Shown one piece after another: positions 1-5,704 of a stretch of 7,730 bases of DNA (the stretch's first letter is position 1; each line of letters begins with the position of its first letter). The notes beneath the pieces are model-generated. The model was not told the origin of the DNA. It searched no databases and saw nothing but the letters and a program-made list of their open reading frames with translations. Both the position numbers and the translations under genes were made by a program. This DNA comes from Thermoleophilia bacterium (GTDB taxonomy: Bacteria > Actinomycetota > Thermoleophilia > Gaiellales > SKUG01), in NCBI GenBank assembly GCA_020438525.1, contig JAGQUL010000066.1, forward strand, positions 19,127-26,856, read 5' to 3'.

Positions 1-1026
1 CGGGCGGCGCTGGCGCTGGGCGATGCACCGGCGCGCTTCGTGGCGGTGTCGGGCAAGGGCACGTTCCAGGCCCGGCACGTGCTCGCCGAGGCGCTGCGGC
101 AGCTCGGCGACGCCGAGGCAGCACGCGAACAGCTCGTTGCAGCGCTGCGGAAAGCGCCGCACTACCTCGCCGCGCTCGCCGAGCTCGTCGACCTGCTGCT
201 CGAGGCGAACGCCTCCGACGACGAGCTCGACTCGGCCGTCGACGAGGCACTGGGCGAGCGCCGCACGGCAGCGGCGCCGAACCTGCTGGTCGGAACCCGC
301 CTGCACGAGGCAGGTCGCTACGAGCAGGCCGATGCACGCTACCAGCGCGTGCTCGATGCGTCGCCGACCAGCTCCAACGCGCTCGTCGGTCGTGCCGAGG
401 TTCGACTTGCCCAGCGCCGCTTCGACGAGGCGTGGGAGTTCGGGATGAAGGTGGATCCGCTCGATCGCCTGGCGGTCGCGGGTGCGCAGTCGGCGTTCCT
501 CGCGGCTGCGGCGATGGCAGATCCGGAGCTCGTGGCTGCGCCCGCCGATCGCATCGAGCATGGCGAGTCGCTTCGTCCGACCGAACGCGCGGTGTATGTG
601 GCATGGCGACAGGTGATCGCGCCCGGCGACGGCATCCGCGCACTCGTGCCGAACGACGATCGCGCCCGCGCAGTGCTGCTTCGCAACCTGGAGGCGCTGG
701 CGCGCATGCACGCGACCGACGCCTTCGAGCAGCTGCACGACGCGCTCGTGCCGAACGTGATCCCCGACGAGTACGAGCGTCGGCTGGCGATGGCGCGCCT
801 GTACATCCGTCTGTCGTTCGCCGACATGGCCGGGGAGGAGCTGATGATGCTGGCCGACCGGTTCGGACCCGACGCGGCGATCCTCACCGGGCTCGGCAAG
901 GTGGCGACGATCAAGGAGATGTGGGACGACGCCGCGGTGTTCCTCGGCGAGTCGCTGCAGCTCGATCCGAGCCAGCAGGACGCCCGACGCCTGCTCGACG
1001 CGGTCCAGGGGCGGCTCGGTGCATGA
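1..1026 (+). CDS. TPR-repeat protein, C-terminal part (5' end outside window)
   Basis: The frame is open from base 1, so the visible 341 residues are the end of a longer protein; a GTG at 40 is possible but unlikely to be the true start. The sequence is helical with TPR-type signatures: ARHVLAEALRQLGDAEAAREQL near residues 23-45, a repeat containing AGRYEQADARYQRVL around 100-115, then LVGRAEVRLAQRRFDEAWEF, and a last one (LGKVATIKEMWDDAAVFLGESLQLDP) near 295-322. The middle is a more degenerate helical solenoid. TPR arrays bind proteins, so a scaffolding or substrate-recognition role is expected. In flagellated actinobacteria, TPR arrays fused behind a family-2 glycosyltransferase sit next to flagellin genes. 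The position before fliS makes a flagellin-modifying enzyme possible, but no catalytic domain lies in this window. The TPR call is good; the specific function is inference. Confidence 0.8.
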   Translation, partial: RAALALGDAPARFVAVSGKGTFQARHVLAEALRQLGDAEAAREQLVAALRKAPHYLAALAELVDLLLEANASDDELDSAVDEALGERRTAAAPNLLVGTRLHEAGRYEQADARYQRVLDASPTSSNALVGRAEVRLAQRRFDEAWEFGMKVDPLDRLAVAGAQSAFLAAAAMADPELVAAPADRIEHGESLRPTERAVYVAWRQVIAPGDGIRALVPNDDRARAVLLRNLEALARMHATDAFEQLHDALVPNVIPDEYERRLAMARLYIRLSFADMAGEELMMLADRFGPDAAILTGLGKVATIKEMWDDAAVFLGESLQLDPSQQDARRLLDAVQGRLGA

Positions 1027-1066
1027 GCAGGATCGATTGCAGCATGTCCGGTTTGCGGGGAATGCC

Positions 1067-1094
1067 TCAAGCGGCCTTCGCGACGAGCCGATGT
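1067..1094 (+). promoter_or_regulatory. Sigma-28 (FliA/SigD/WhiG-type) promoter candidate for fliS-fliT
   Basis: TCAA at 1067-1070, a 16-base spacer, then GCCGATGT at 1087-1094. The known flagellar sigma consensus is TAAA-N15/16-GCCGATAA (SigD: GCCGATAT), so the -35 matches 3 of 4 and the -10 matches 6 of 8 (7 of 8 against the SigD form). A transcript would begin near 1101-1102, about 30 bases before the fliS ATG. It lies in the gap after the TPR gene, where a late flagellar promoter makes sense. Confidence 0.6.
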
Positions 1095-1122
1095 CAGTGG
1101 GGAAGCCGAGCACGGATCGAGC

Positions 1123-1128
1123 AGGGGA
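1123..1128 (+). promoter_or_regulatory. Ribosome binding site of fliS
   Basis: AGGGGA ends three bases before the ATG at 1132. The spacing is short, but this is the only purine-rich site near the start, and it supports ATG 1132 over other in-frame codons. Confidence 0.6.
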
Positions 1129-1131
1129 ACG

Positions 1132-1512
1132 ATGACTTCAGGTCATGATGCATATCGGACGAACGCGATCGAGACCGCGTCGCCCGAGCAGCTGACGCTC
1201 ATGTGCTACGACGGCGCGCTGCGCTTCATGCGCCGCGCCGCCAAGGCGCTCGACGAGGGCGATCGTCACGACGCGAGCTACGCGACGGGACGCGCCCAGG
1301 CGATCGTGAACGAGCTGAACGTGACGCTCGACATGGAGGCCGGCGGGGAGATCTCGTCGAACCTGCGGAGCCTGTACCTGTTCGTGAACCGACACATGTC
1401 GGAGGCGATCGTCGCCGGTGAGGCGACGAAGATCCGCGAGTCGATCGACATCATCGGCGACCTGCGCGGCGCGTGGGCCGAAGCGATGAACCTCGGGGCG
1501 GCCGCCGCGTGA
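1132..1512 (+). CDS. fliS: Flagellar export chaperone FliS
   Basis: A 126-residue protein, close to the usual FliS length of about 125-135. The N-terminal AYRTNAIETASPEQLTLMCY followed by DGALRFMRRA is the family signature (helix 1 with the conserved Tyr, then SPxxLxxMxYDGAL). The C-terminal half (SSNLRSLYLFVNRHMSEAI) is the second conserved helix pair. FliS binds the C-terminal helices of flagellin in the cytoplasm, prevents early polymerisation and delivers the subunit to the flagellar export gate. The ATG at 1132 follows AGGGGA and a sigma-28-like promoter. The stop overlaps the next gene's GTG start (GTGA at 1509-1512), indicating translational coupling with the FliT-like gene. Flagellin and fliD are not in the window. 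Confidence 0.95.
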   Translation: MTSGHDAYRTNAIETASPEQLTLMCYDGALRFMRRAAKALDEGDRHDASYATGRAQAIVNELNVTLDMEAGGEISSNLRSLYLFVNRHMSEAIVAGEATKIRESIDIIGDLRGAWAEAMNLGAAAA

Positions 1513-1880
1513 AGGGCGACGATACGCCGCGCCTCGACCTGCTGCTGCGGCGCCTCGTGCTGCTGGCCGGTGACGTTCGCGACCTGCTCGCTGCCGGCGA
1601 CTGGGAAGGTGCGATCCCGGTCCAGGAAGAGTTCGACGAGGCGTTCGCGGTCCTGCAGCGCAACATCGATCGAGGATCGCTGCTCGGCGGCGAGCACGTC
1701 AACGAGCTGACACGGCTCGCGCACGTGCATGCGGAGAACCAGCAGCTCGCAGCGCAGCTGCAGCGCAGCGCGTCTGAGCAGCTGCAGTCGCTCACGAAGG
1801 TGCGCAAGGTCGGCAAGGCGTACTCGCCGCTCGGGATGAACCATCAGCCGGCGCCGCGCTACATCGACGGCTCGGCCTAG
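1509..1880 (+). CDS. FliT/FlgN-like flagellar chaperone
   Basis: A 123-residue, Leu/Gln/Glu-rich helical protein with no signal peptide or membrane segment. Long amphipathic helices run through residues 9-30 (RLDLLLRRLVLLAGDVRDLL), 36-56 and 65-105. The tail (KVGKAYSPLGMNHQPAPRYIDGSA) resembles the short C-terminal segment with conserved Tyr and I-D seen in FliT/FlgN-class chaperones. Those proteins bind the filament cap or hook-junction subunits and, in enterics, the ATPase complex. GTG 1509 is chosen because it forms the four-base GTGA overlap with the fliS stop; a longer frame open to 1473 would run further into fliS. The position directly behind fliS is the classic fliD-fliS-fliT order. 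The family has weak sequence conservation, so the call rests on context, size and helical pattern. No separate terminator is visible; it converges on the PilZ gene. Confidence 0.7.
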   Translation: MKGDDTPRLDLLLRRLVLLAGDVRDLLAAGDWEGAIPVQEEFDEAFAVLQRNIDRGSLLGGEHVNELTRLAHVHAENQQLAAQLQRSASEQLQSLTKVRKVGKAYSPLGMNHQPAPRYIDGSA

Positions 1881-2305
1881 CGCCGCTTTGAGTCCTGCAG
1901 CTGTGCGCGCTGCACGTCGAACACCTGCTTGACGAGCCGCTCGCGCTCTTCCTGCGTGAGCTCGTCGAACTGCACGCCGACCTGGCTGCCGGCGAGGATC
2001 GGCTTCACGAACTTCACGATGAAGGCCTTGCGGAACCGCCAGTCGCTGAACTCGACGACGACCTCGCCGCGCTGGTCGATCTCCACGGGCATGCGCGTGG
2101 AAAAGCCGATGCCGGTGGCCGATACGTCACGCGTGCGACCGGGTGCTTCGCGTCCGCCCATCGACAGGGTGATCGGCAGCTGCACCGACACGCGCACGTT
2201 CTGGCGCTTCTGACGACCGAGCTCGTCATCGACGGGATCGACGTCGGGATCGTCGGCGGGGATGTCGTGCTCGTCCTGCACGATGGATTGCTTCCCATCG
2301 TGCAC
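1877..2305 (-). CDS. PilZ-domain protein with complete c-di-GMP motifs
   Basis: From GTG 2305 the protein has 142 residues. An acidic N-terminus (QDEHDIPADDPDVDPVDDE) precedes a PilZ domain with RQNVR (R34, R38; the RxxxR motif) and DVSATG (residues 60-65; DxSxxG). These two motifs together form the known c-di-GMP pocket. The domain continues through MPVEIDQRGEVVVEFSDW and GSQVGVQFDELTQEERERLVKQVF, a typical PilZ end. The likely role is a cytoplasmic c-di-GMP receptor acting on motility or surface functions; the flagellar neighbours support that. The start is uncertain: the frame stays open to a GTG at 2476, and ATG 2464 has a GGAG six bases upstream. However, codons before 2305 end in A or T about 40% of the time, unlike the domain itself. 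GTG 2281 is another option. The stop shares CTAG with the convergent FliT-like gene. Confidence 0.85.
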   Translation of the reverse strand: MHDGKQSIVQDEHDIPADDPDVDPVDDELGRQKRQNVRVSVQLPITLSMGGREAPGRTRDVSATGIGFSTRMPVEIDQRGEVVVEFSDWRFRKAFIVKFVKPILAGSQVGVQFDELTQEERERLVKQVFDVQRAQLQDSKRR

Positions 2306-2473
2306 CTCAGCCCAAACGGTCTTCGTACCATGTCGGCGTTGCAGTGCAGGAGTGCACGGGTCGCCGGGACCTGCCCGAGAACGGGCGGCGCACGCTCCGA
2401 TCGGGCTTTTCCTCCCCCGATGTGTGAGATAACCGTGATTATCCAACATGCCGGAATCGGGCATGGAAGACTC
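2306..2473. other. Leader/intergenic region before the first PilZ gene
   Basis: The region is unusually AT-rich for this window. Read on the minus strand, it holds TCACGGTTATC (2428-2438) and a 6-bp hairpin (ATCGGG 2416-2421 with CCCGAT 2400-2405). The loop of that hairpin carries GGAGGAAAAG, a strong Shine-Dalgarno-like run with no start codon at the right distance. It also holds a small GTGCA/TGCAC hairpin at 2344-2357. A weak extended -10-like GATAAT lies near 2436-2441 without a good -35. It may be the 5' leader of the PilZ mRNA, or part of a longer PilZ reading frame. Confidence 0.35.
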
Positions 2474-2513
2474 CACCGGCGTCCACGAGCGGGTAATCCC
2501 GTGGACGCCGGTG
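2474..2513 (-). terminator. Strong hairpin, probable terminator of the 371-residue protein gene
   Basis: CACCGGCGTCCACG (2474-2487) and CGTGGACGCCGGTG (2500-2513) are a perfect 14-bp inverted repeat around a 12-base loop. It lies about 40 bases past the stop of the minus-strand gene ending at 2555. On that strand the stem is followed by GAGTCTTCC, only weakly pyrimidine-rich. Strong GC hairpins with poor U-tracts are common terminators in actinobacteria. Confidence 0.65.
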
Positions 2514-2554
2514 AATGCTCGTAGCGATGCGTGAGGGCTGTGGCCCCGGTCGGA

Positions 2555-3670
2555 TCAGCCGAACAGGCCGCCGATGAAGTTGCCGACTGCCTCGACGCCG
2601 CCGGCGGCCGCATCCCCGAGGTTCTTCACTCCGGTGACTGCATTCTCGACCGCGGCCTCGCCGACTTCCTTCGCGACGTTCGCCGCGTTGGCGACGTTCG
2701 TGGCGGTGTCCACGATGCCGTTCTCGATGACCTTGCCGGCCACGCCGCCGACCTTCGAGCCGATGCTGTCGCCGCTCGCCCAGGCGTCGGACACGCCATG
2801 GAACGGATTCAGGCTTCGCAGCCATCCCTCGCCGTACTGCTTGAGGGCGCCGCCGATCTCCTCGGCGTTCTCCTTCTGCTGGTTGATCGTGCGCTCTACG
2901 ATCGAGCGGCCGTGCCGCGCCTGGGTCTCGGCTGCCTTCACGGCGCCGTCCGCACCACCGGAGATTCGATCGCCGAACCACGATGCGACGTGTCCGCCGA
3001 GCGCGAGCACACCCTTGCCGGCTTCCTTCGCTGCGTTGACGCCCGGGCTGTTCAGGGCGATCTCGGCGCCGCCTTCAAGGACTTCCCAGCCGAGGCGTGC
3101 GGCGTTGCCGACGTTCTTCGCGGCATCGGTAACGGTGTTCTCGACGACCTTGCCGACCGTGCCGCCGATCTTGCTGCCGACGCTCAGGTCGTCGTTGTTC
3201 CAGATGTCGCCGACCCCGTGGAACGGGTTGAGGCTGTGAATCCAGCCCTTGCCGTAATCCTTGGCTGCGTCGCCGATCTCCTTGCCGGCTTCCTTGATCT
3301 CGCGCACCGTCGGCTCGACGAGCGGCTTGGCAGCCTTGGCGACGGCCTTGCCGACCGTGATGCCCGCGTCGGCGGCGTCGCGAACGGCCTTCTCTGCAGC
3401 GCCACCGATGGCCGCACCGATCTTCGCTCCGGAGCTGTCGGGCGCGTCACCCGACTTGTCGGACTTCTTCGTCTCCTCGGCACCCTTCTTGGCTTCCTTG
3501 GCGGCACCCGTGGACTTTGCGTCGTCCTTGGCCTTGTCGACGGTCGTCGGCTCGGACTTCTTCGCCTTCGCCTGTGCTTCGCGCTCGGCACGGTCGGCAG
3601 TGACATGATTGCTCGTGTCTGCCGGATTGGCGTGGATGCGTGACGGCGACTTGCTCAGCTCAGGAAGCAT
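2555..3670 (-). CDS. Hypothetical protein with duplicated glycine-zipper modules
   Basis: The family was not recognised. The 371 residues start at ATG 3670, preceded by GAGGG eight bases upstream. Residues 1-80 are polar and rich in Lys, Glu, Asp and Ala, probably disordered, with no signal peptide. Three Gly-zipper helices follow, each opening G(A/S)K(I/V)G: near 81-115, 165-200 and 304-340. The second and third are each preceded by a shorter module containing YG(K/E)GW..SLNPFHGV.D.W (139-157 and 279-297). Modules 131-191 and 271-330 match at about 38 of 61 positions, a clear internal duplication. The C-terminus is small-residue rich (GGVEAVGNFIGGLFG). Gly zippers pack in membranes or bundles, so pore-forming, surface or LEA-like stress roles are all possible, none shown. 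It is cytoplasmic unless exported by a leaderless route. Neighbours are a secreted propeller upstream and a PilZ gene downstream, both on the same strand with gaps. A 370-residue open frame on the opposite strand is treated as its shadow. Confidence 0.8.
   Translation of the reverse strand: MLPELSKSPSRIHANPADTSNHVTADRAEREAQAKAKKSEPTTVDKAKDDAKSTGAAKEAKKGAEETKKSDKSGDAPDSSGAKIGAAIGGAAEKAVRDAADAGITVGKAVAKAAKPLVEPTVREIKEAGKEIGDAAKDYGKGWIHSLNPFHGVGDIWNNDDLSVGSKIGGTVGKVVENTVTDAAKNVGNAARLGWEVLEGGAEIALNSPGVNAAKEAGKGVLALGGHVASWFGDRISGGADGAVKAAETQARHGRSIVERTINQQKENAEEIGGALKQYGEGWLRSLNPFHGVSDAWASGDSIGSKVGGVAGKVIENGIVDTATNVANAANVAKEVGEAAVENAVTGVKNLGDAAAGGVEAVGNFIGGLFG
2681..2860 (-). repeat. Internal repeat, copy 2 (residues 271-330)
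   Basis: Encodes EIGGALKQYGEGW, SLNPFHGVSDAW and GSKVGGVAGKVIEN. It pairs with the copy at 3098-3280 with one codon deleted; similarity is visible in DNA too (shared tggaacgg.tt.aggct and gccgatctcc segments). Confidence 0.85.
3098..3280 (-). repeat. Internal repeat, copy 1 (residues 131-191)
   Basis: Encodes EIGDAAKDYGKGW, SLNPFHGVGDIW and GSKIGGTVGKVVEN. It lies about 420 bases from its partner and forms the duplicated core of the 371-residue protein. Confidence 0.85.
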
Positions 3671-3780
3671 GTGTGTATCCCTCGTTCCTGGAGACGTACC
3701 CGTTCGTCTCCTGTGCCTCGACCGTACGACCCCTTTCGAGAGTAGGTACTAGGTAATTGTGCGGTACTTAGGATCGATCC
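3671..3780 (-). promoter_or_regulatory. Upstream control region of the 371-residue protein gene
   Basis: This gap holds several ordered elements. GAGGG (3679-3683 on the minus strand) is the ribosome binding site. A perfect 7-bp inverted repeat (GGAGACG 3690-3696, CGTCTCC 3705-3711, 8-base loop) sits in the expected 5' leader. GGTACT occurs as direct repeats at 3745-3750 and 3763-3768, 18 bases apart, each followed by (T)AGG. GGATCGATCC (3771-3780) is a perfect 10-bp palindrome. The local AT content is raised. No convincing sigma-70, sigma-B or sigma-28 promoter could be fixed, so the start of transcription is unknown. Confidence 0.45.
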
Positions 3781-3846
3781 TCGGCAACCGTTGAATCGGT
3801 GGTCGTCGGGTCGTGCTCGGCATCGCAGACGTGGCAGGGGGATCTG

Positions 3847-5625
3847 TCAGGCTGCCGGCGCAACGACCGAGAACGTGATCGGGGCCACATAGGCTCCTTG
3901 GCCCTGCAGGGGCGTTGCCCGCAGCGCGAAGCGCAGGTCTGCCGTTGCGGTCATCGTGGGCGCCGCCGTCGACGCGATCGTCGTCGCCGCGGCCGGCACC
4001 TCGTTCCAGGTCGTGCCATCCACACCCGTACACGACGCAGCCTCGGTCCAGGTGCCCACCGCACCCGCGCCCGCATCACGCAGGCATGCACCGAAGAACC
4101 CAGCCGACGGCGTGCTCCAATCGTCATTGCCGGCATCGTCGTAGCCAGCTACCGGCGTCCCCGCAAGCGACCCCACGATCAGGTTGCCGTTCGAGTTCGT
4201 CGAGCCGACGAACATGACGTCGCCGTCCACGCCCGGCACGATCTCTTCGCCCGAATCGTGCGCGGCGGGCTGGGCATCGATGATCTGCGTCCCGGACGTT
4301 CCGAACGTCGCGTCGATGACTCCGGCCGACGAGTATCGCTGCATTGCGATGTCGGTGTCGCCCGACGTAGCCTCACCGATGGTGAGGACGTCGCCTGATT
4401 CGGCACGGTCGACCGCCCAGAAGGTCGTGGAGGTGGTGAACACGCCGCCGCCCGGAAACGACGGATCCCAGCTGCCGTCCGCGAGGACGCGCCCGATCCG
4501 CGATACCGATGCTCCCCCGAGCCCGAGCAGGTACGTGCCGTTCGGTTCCTGCCACACGCCCAGCGTCCAGTCGTCACCTGCAGCGCCGATGCCGTCGAGC
4601 ACGCCGTCACCGCTGAACGAGTTCAGGAGCGTGCCCGTCTCCGTCAGCCGAATGACATATGGATTGTTAGTACCATCGACGAAGCCTCCGGCGACATAGC
4701 CACCGTCAGCAGTGGCCGAGAGCGTCAGGAGTCCCTCCCCCGAGTGCGTCGGCAGGTTCGTCGAGAACGAGCCACTGGTTCCGAAGGTCGAATCGAGCGT
4801 CCCATCTGCCATGAGCCGGGTGACGACGGTCCCGTTGCCGGTGTTGAACTCGCCACTGGCCACGACGCGACCCTGTGGATCTTCGAAGACAGAGTGGAAC
4901 TGCTCGGTGCCGGCCAGGTTCGGCGACAACGTCACTCCACCCGTTCCAAAGGATCCATCGACGCCACCGGCCGACGTTCGCCGCTCGACGGCACCTCGGC
5001 CGCCCGACGAGCCGGCGATCAAGATTCGTCCGTCGTCCATGACGTCGATGCCACCGATCTCGTCGACTGGTGGATCGCTGAGCTGGGTGGTGACGTACCC
5101 CGATGTTCCCCACCCGACATCGAGGGTTCCCGCCGGCGTGAATCGTGCGATGCGGACGTTGCCGCTCGAACTGGAGTCGTACAACACGTAGACGGAACCG
5201 TCAGGAGCGACATCGGCATCGAGCGGAACCTCAGTCCCCGCGATGGCTGCGACGAGGAATCCTGCGCCGCCGGCGTAGCCGGTGTCGAGCGCGCCGCTGG
5301 TGGGGCGGTACATCGCTTCGCCGTAGCCGTCGGTCTGCTCGATGCGCAGCGATGCGGTGTCGTTGGAAGATCCGAACACGAGGTGGCAGTCGCTACCGCC
5401 GATCACCGAAGAACTCGGCGGCACGATCCCCAGGTCCGTGACGCCCGACGTTCCCGCAGCACACCCCGTCATGGTCAGGTTCGTCGCGCTCGGGACCGTC
5501 GCCGCCACCACCGTCGAACTGCTCGCGCCATCCGCAGGCGCACACGCCGCCCACGCCGCGAGTGCGATCGCACAGGCACCCATCGCATGGGCGCGCGCAA
5601 ATCTCCGGCGAATCGACGGCAGCAT
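3847..5625 (-). CDS. Secreted delta-60 repeat protein, probable seven-bladed beta-propeller
   Basis: From ATG 5625 the protein has 592 residues. A Sec-type signal peptide is clear: basic n-region (IRRRFARAH), hydrophobic AMGACAIALAAWAACA, probable cleavage near ADGA-SSS at 33-35. Delta-60-type repeats with the pattern ..GxLDxxFGTxG end near residues 122 (degenerate), 176, 230, 285, 341, 394 and 445, spaced 51-56 residues. Clear examples are TLDVGWGTSG, GVDGSFGTGG, TLDSTFGTSG and VIDATFGTSG. Seven even repeats suggest a closed seven-bladed propeller. It is flanked by an N-terminal domain (about 36-100, Cys55/Cys80) and a C-terminal beta-rich domain (about 495-592, Cys514/Cys532, ending YVAPITFSVVAPAA). 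An extracellular or cell-surface role is likely; the ligand is unknown. A sigma-28-like -10 lies seven bases before the ATG. The frame extends to 5736, but that part would overlap the recombinase start and lacks a signal peptide. Confidence 0.88.
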   Translation of the reverse strand: MLPSIRRRFARAHAMGACAIALAAWAACAPADGASSSTVVAATVPSATNLTMTGCAAGTSGVTDLGIVPPSSSVIGGSDCHLVFGSSNDTASLRIEQTDGYGEAMYRPTSGALDTGYAGGAGFLVAAIAGTEVPLDADVAPDGSVYVLYDSSSSGNVRIARFTPAGTLDVGWGTSGYVTTQLSDPPVDEIGGIDVMDDGRILIAGSSGGRGAVERRTSAGGVDGSFGTGGVTLSPNLAGTEQFHSVFEDPQGRVVASGEFNTGNGTVVTRLMADGTLDSTFGTSGSFSTNLPTHSGEGLLTLSATADGGYVAGGFVDGTNNPYVIRLTETGTLLNSFSGDGVLDGIGAAGDDWTLGVWQEPNGTYLLGLGGASVSRIGRVLADGSWDPSFPGGGVFTTSTTFWAVDRAESGDVLTIGEATSGDTDIAMQRYSSAGVIDATFGTSGTQIIDAQPAAHDSGEEIVPGVDGDVMFVGSTNSNGNLIVGSLAGTPVAGYDDAGNDDWSTPSAGFFGACLRDAGAGAVGTWTEAASCTGVDGTTWNEVPAAATTIASTAAPTMTATADLRFALRATPLQGQGAYVAPITFSVVAPAA

Positions 5626-5632
5626 GCACCCT

Positions 5633-5660
5633 GTATCGGCATCCAGATACGAAATCTGTA
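5633..5660 (-). promoter_or_regulatory. Sigma-28-like promoter candidate for the delta-60 protein, leaderless
   Basis: On the minus strand, TACA (5660-5657), a 16-base spacer, then GCCGATAC (5640-5633). The -10 matches 7 of 8 of GCCGATAA and the -35 matches 3 of 4 of TAAA. Seven bases separate the -10 from the ATG at 5625, so transcription would begin at or next to the start codon. The only Shine-Dalgarno-like run, AGGG, is three bases from the ATG. The spacer length equals that of the candidate before fliS. Confidence 0.55.
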
Positions 5661-5682
5661 CGCGTTTTTGCAGGGATTTCGT
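5649..5682. promoter_or_regulatory. Inverted repeat in the divergent promoter region (operator candidate)
   Basis: ACGAAATC (5649-5656) and GATTTCGT (5675-5682) are a perfect 8-bp inverted repeat with an 18-base AT-rich centre. It covers the -35 of the minus-strand promoter candidate and lies just upstream of the recombinase. A smaller repeat, GTATC (5633-5637) and GATAC (5646-5650), overlaps the -10. A dimeric regulator, or the recombinase itself, could bind here. Confidence 0.4.
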
Positions 5683-5696
5683 GGCGTAGGTCGAAT
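5668..5696 (+). promoter_or_regulatory. Weak sigma-70-like promoter candidate for the recombinase
   Basis: TTGCAG (5668-5673), 17 bases, TCGAAT (5691-5696): 3 of 6 and 4 of 6 matches to TTGACA/TATAAT. The -10 ends eight bases before ATG 5705, which would make this mRNA leaderless too and would fit the lack of a clear ribosome binding site. Confidence 0.3.
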
Positions 5697-5704
5697 GATG
5701 TGGG

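Noticed and set aside
2531..3643. 370-codon open frame on the + strand opposite the 371-residue protein
   Set aside because: The minus-strand frame has a good ribosome binding site, GC-rich third positions and a protein-level duplication; the + frame has the Leu/Asp/Ala-rich look of an antisense shadow.
3678..3711. A sigma-B-type promoter (GGGTAC near 3697-3702, minus strand) for the 371-residue protein
   Set aside because: No GTTT-like -35 lies at the needed distance, and GGGTAC would overlap the hairpin right beside the ribosome binding site.
5649..5682. A dif or invertible-promoter site for the adjacent recombinase
   Set aside because: The 18-base centre is too long for a dif-type 11-6-11 core and too short to hold a promoter that could be inverted; a regulator site is simpler.
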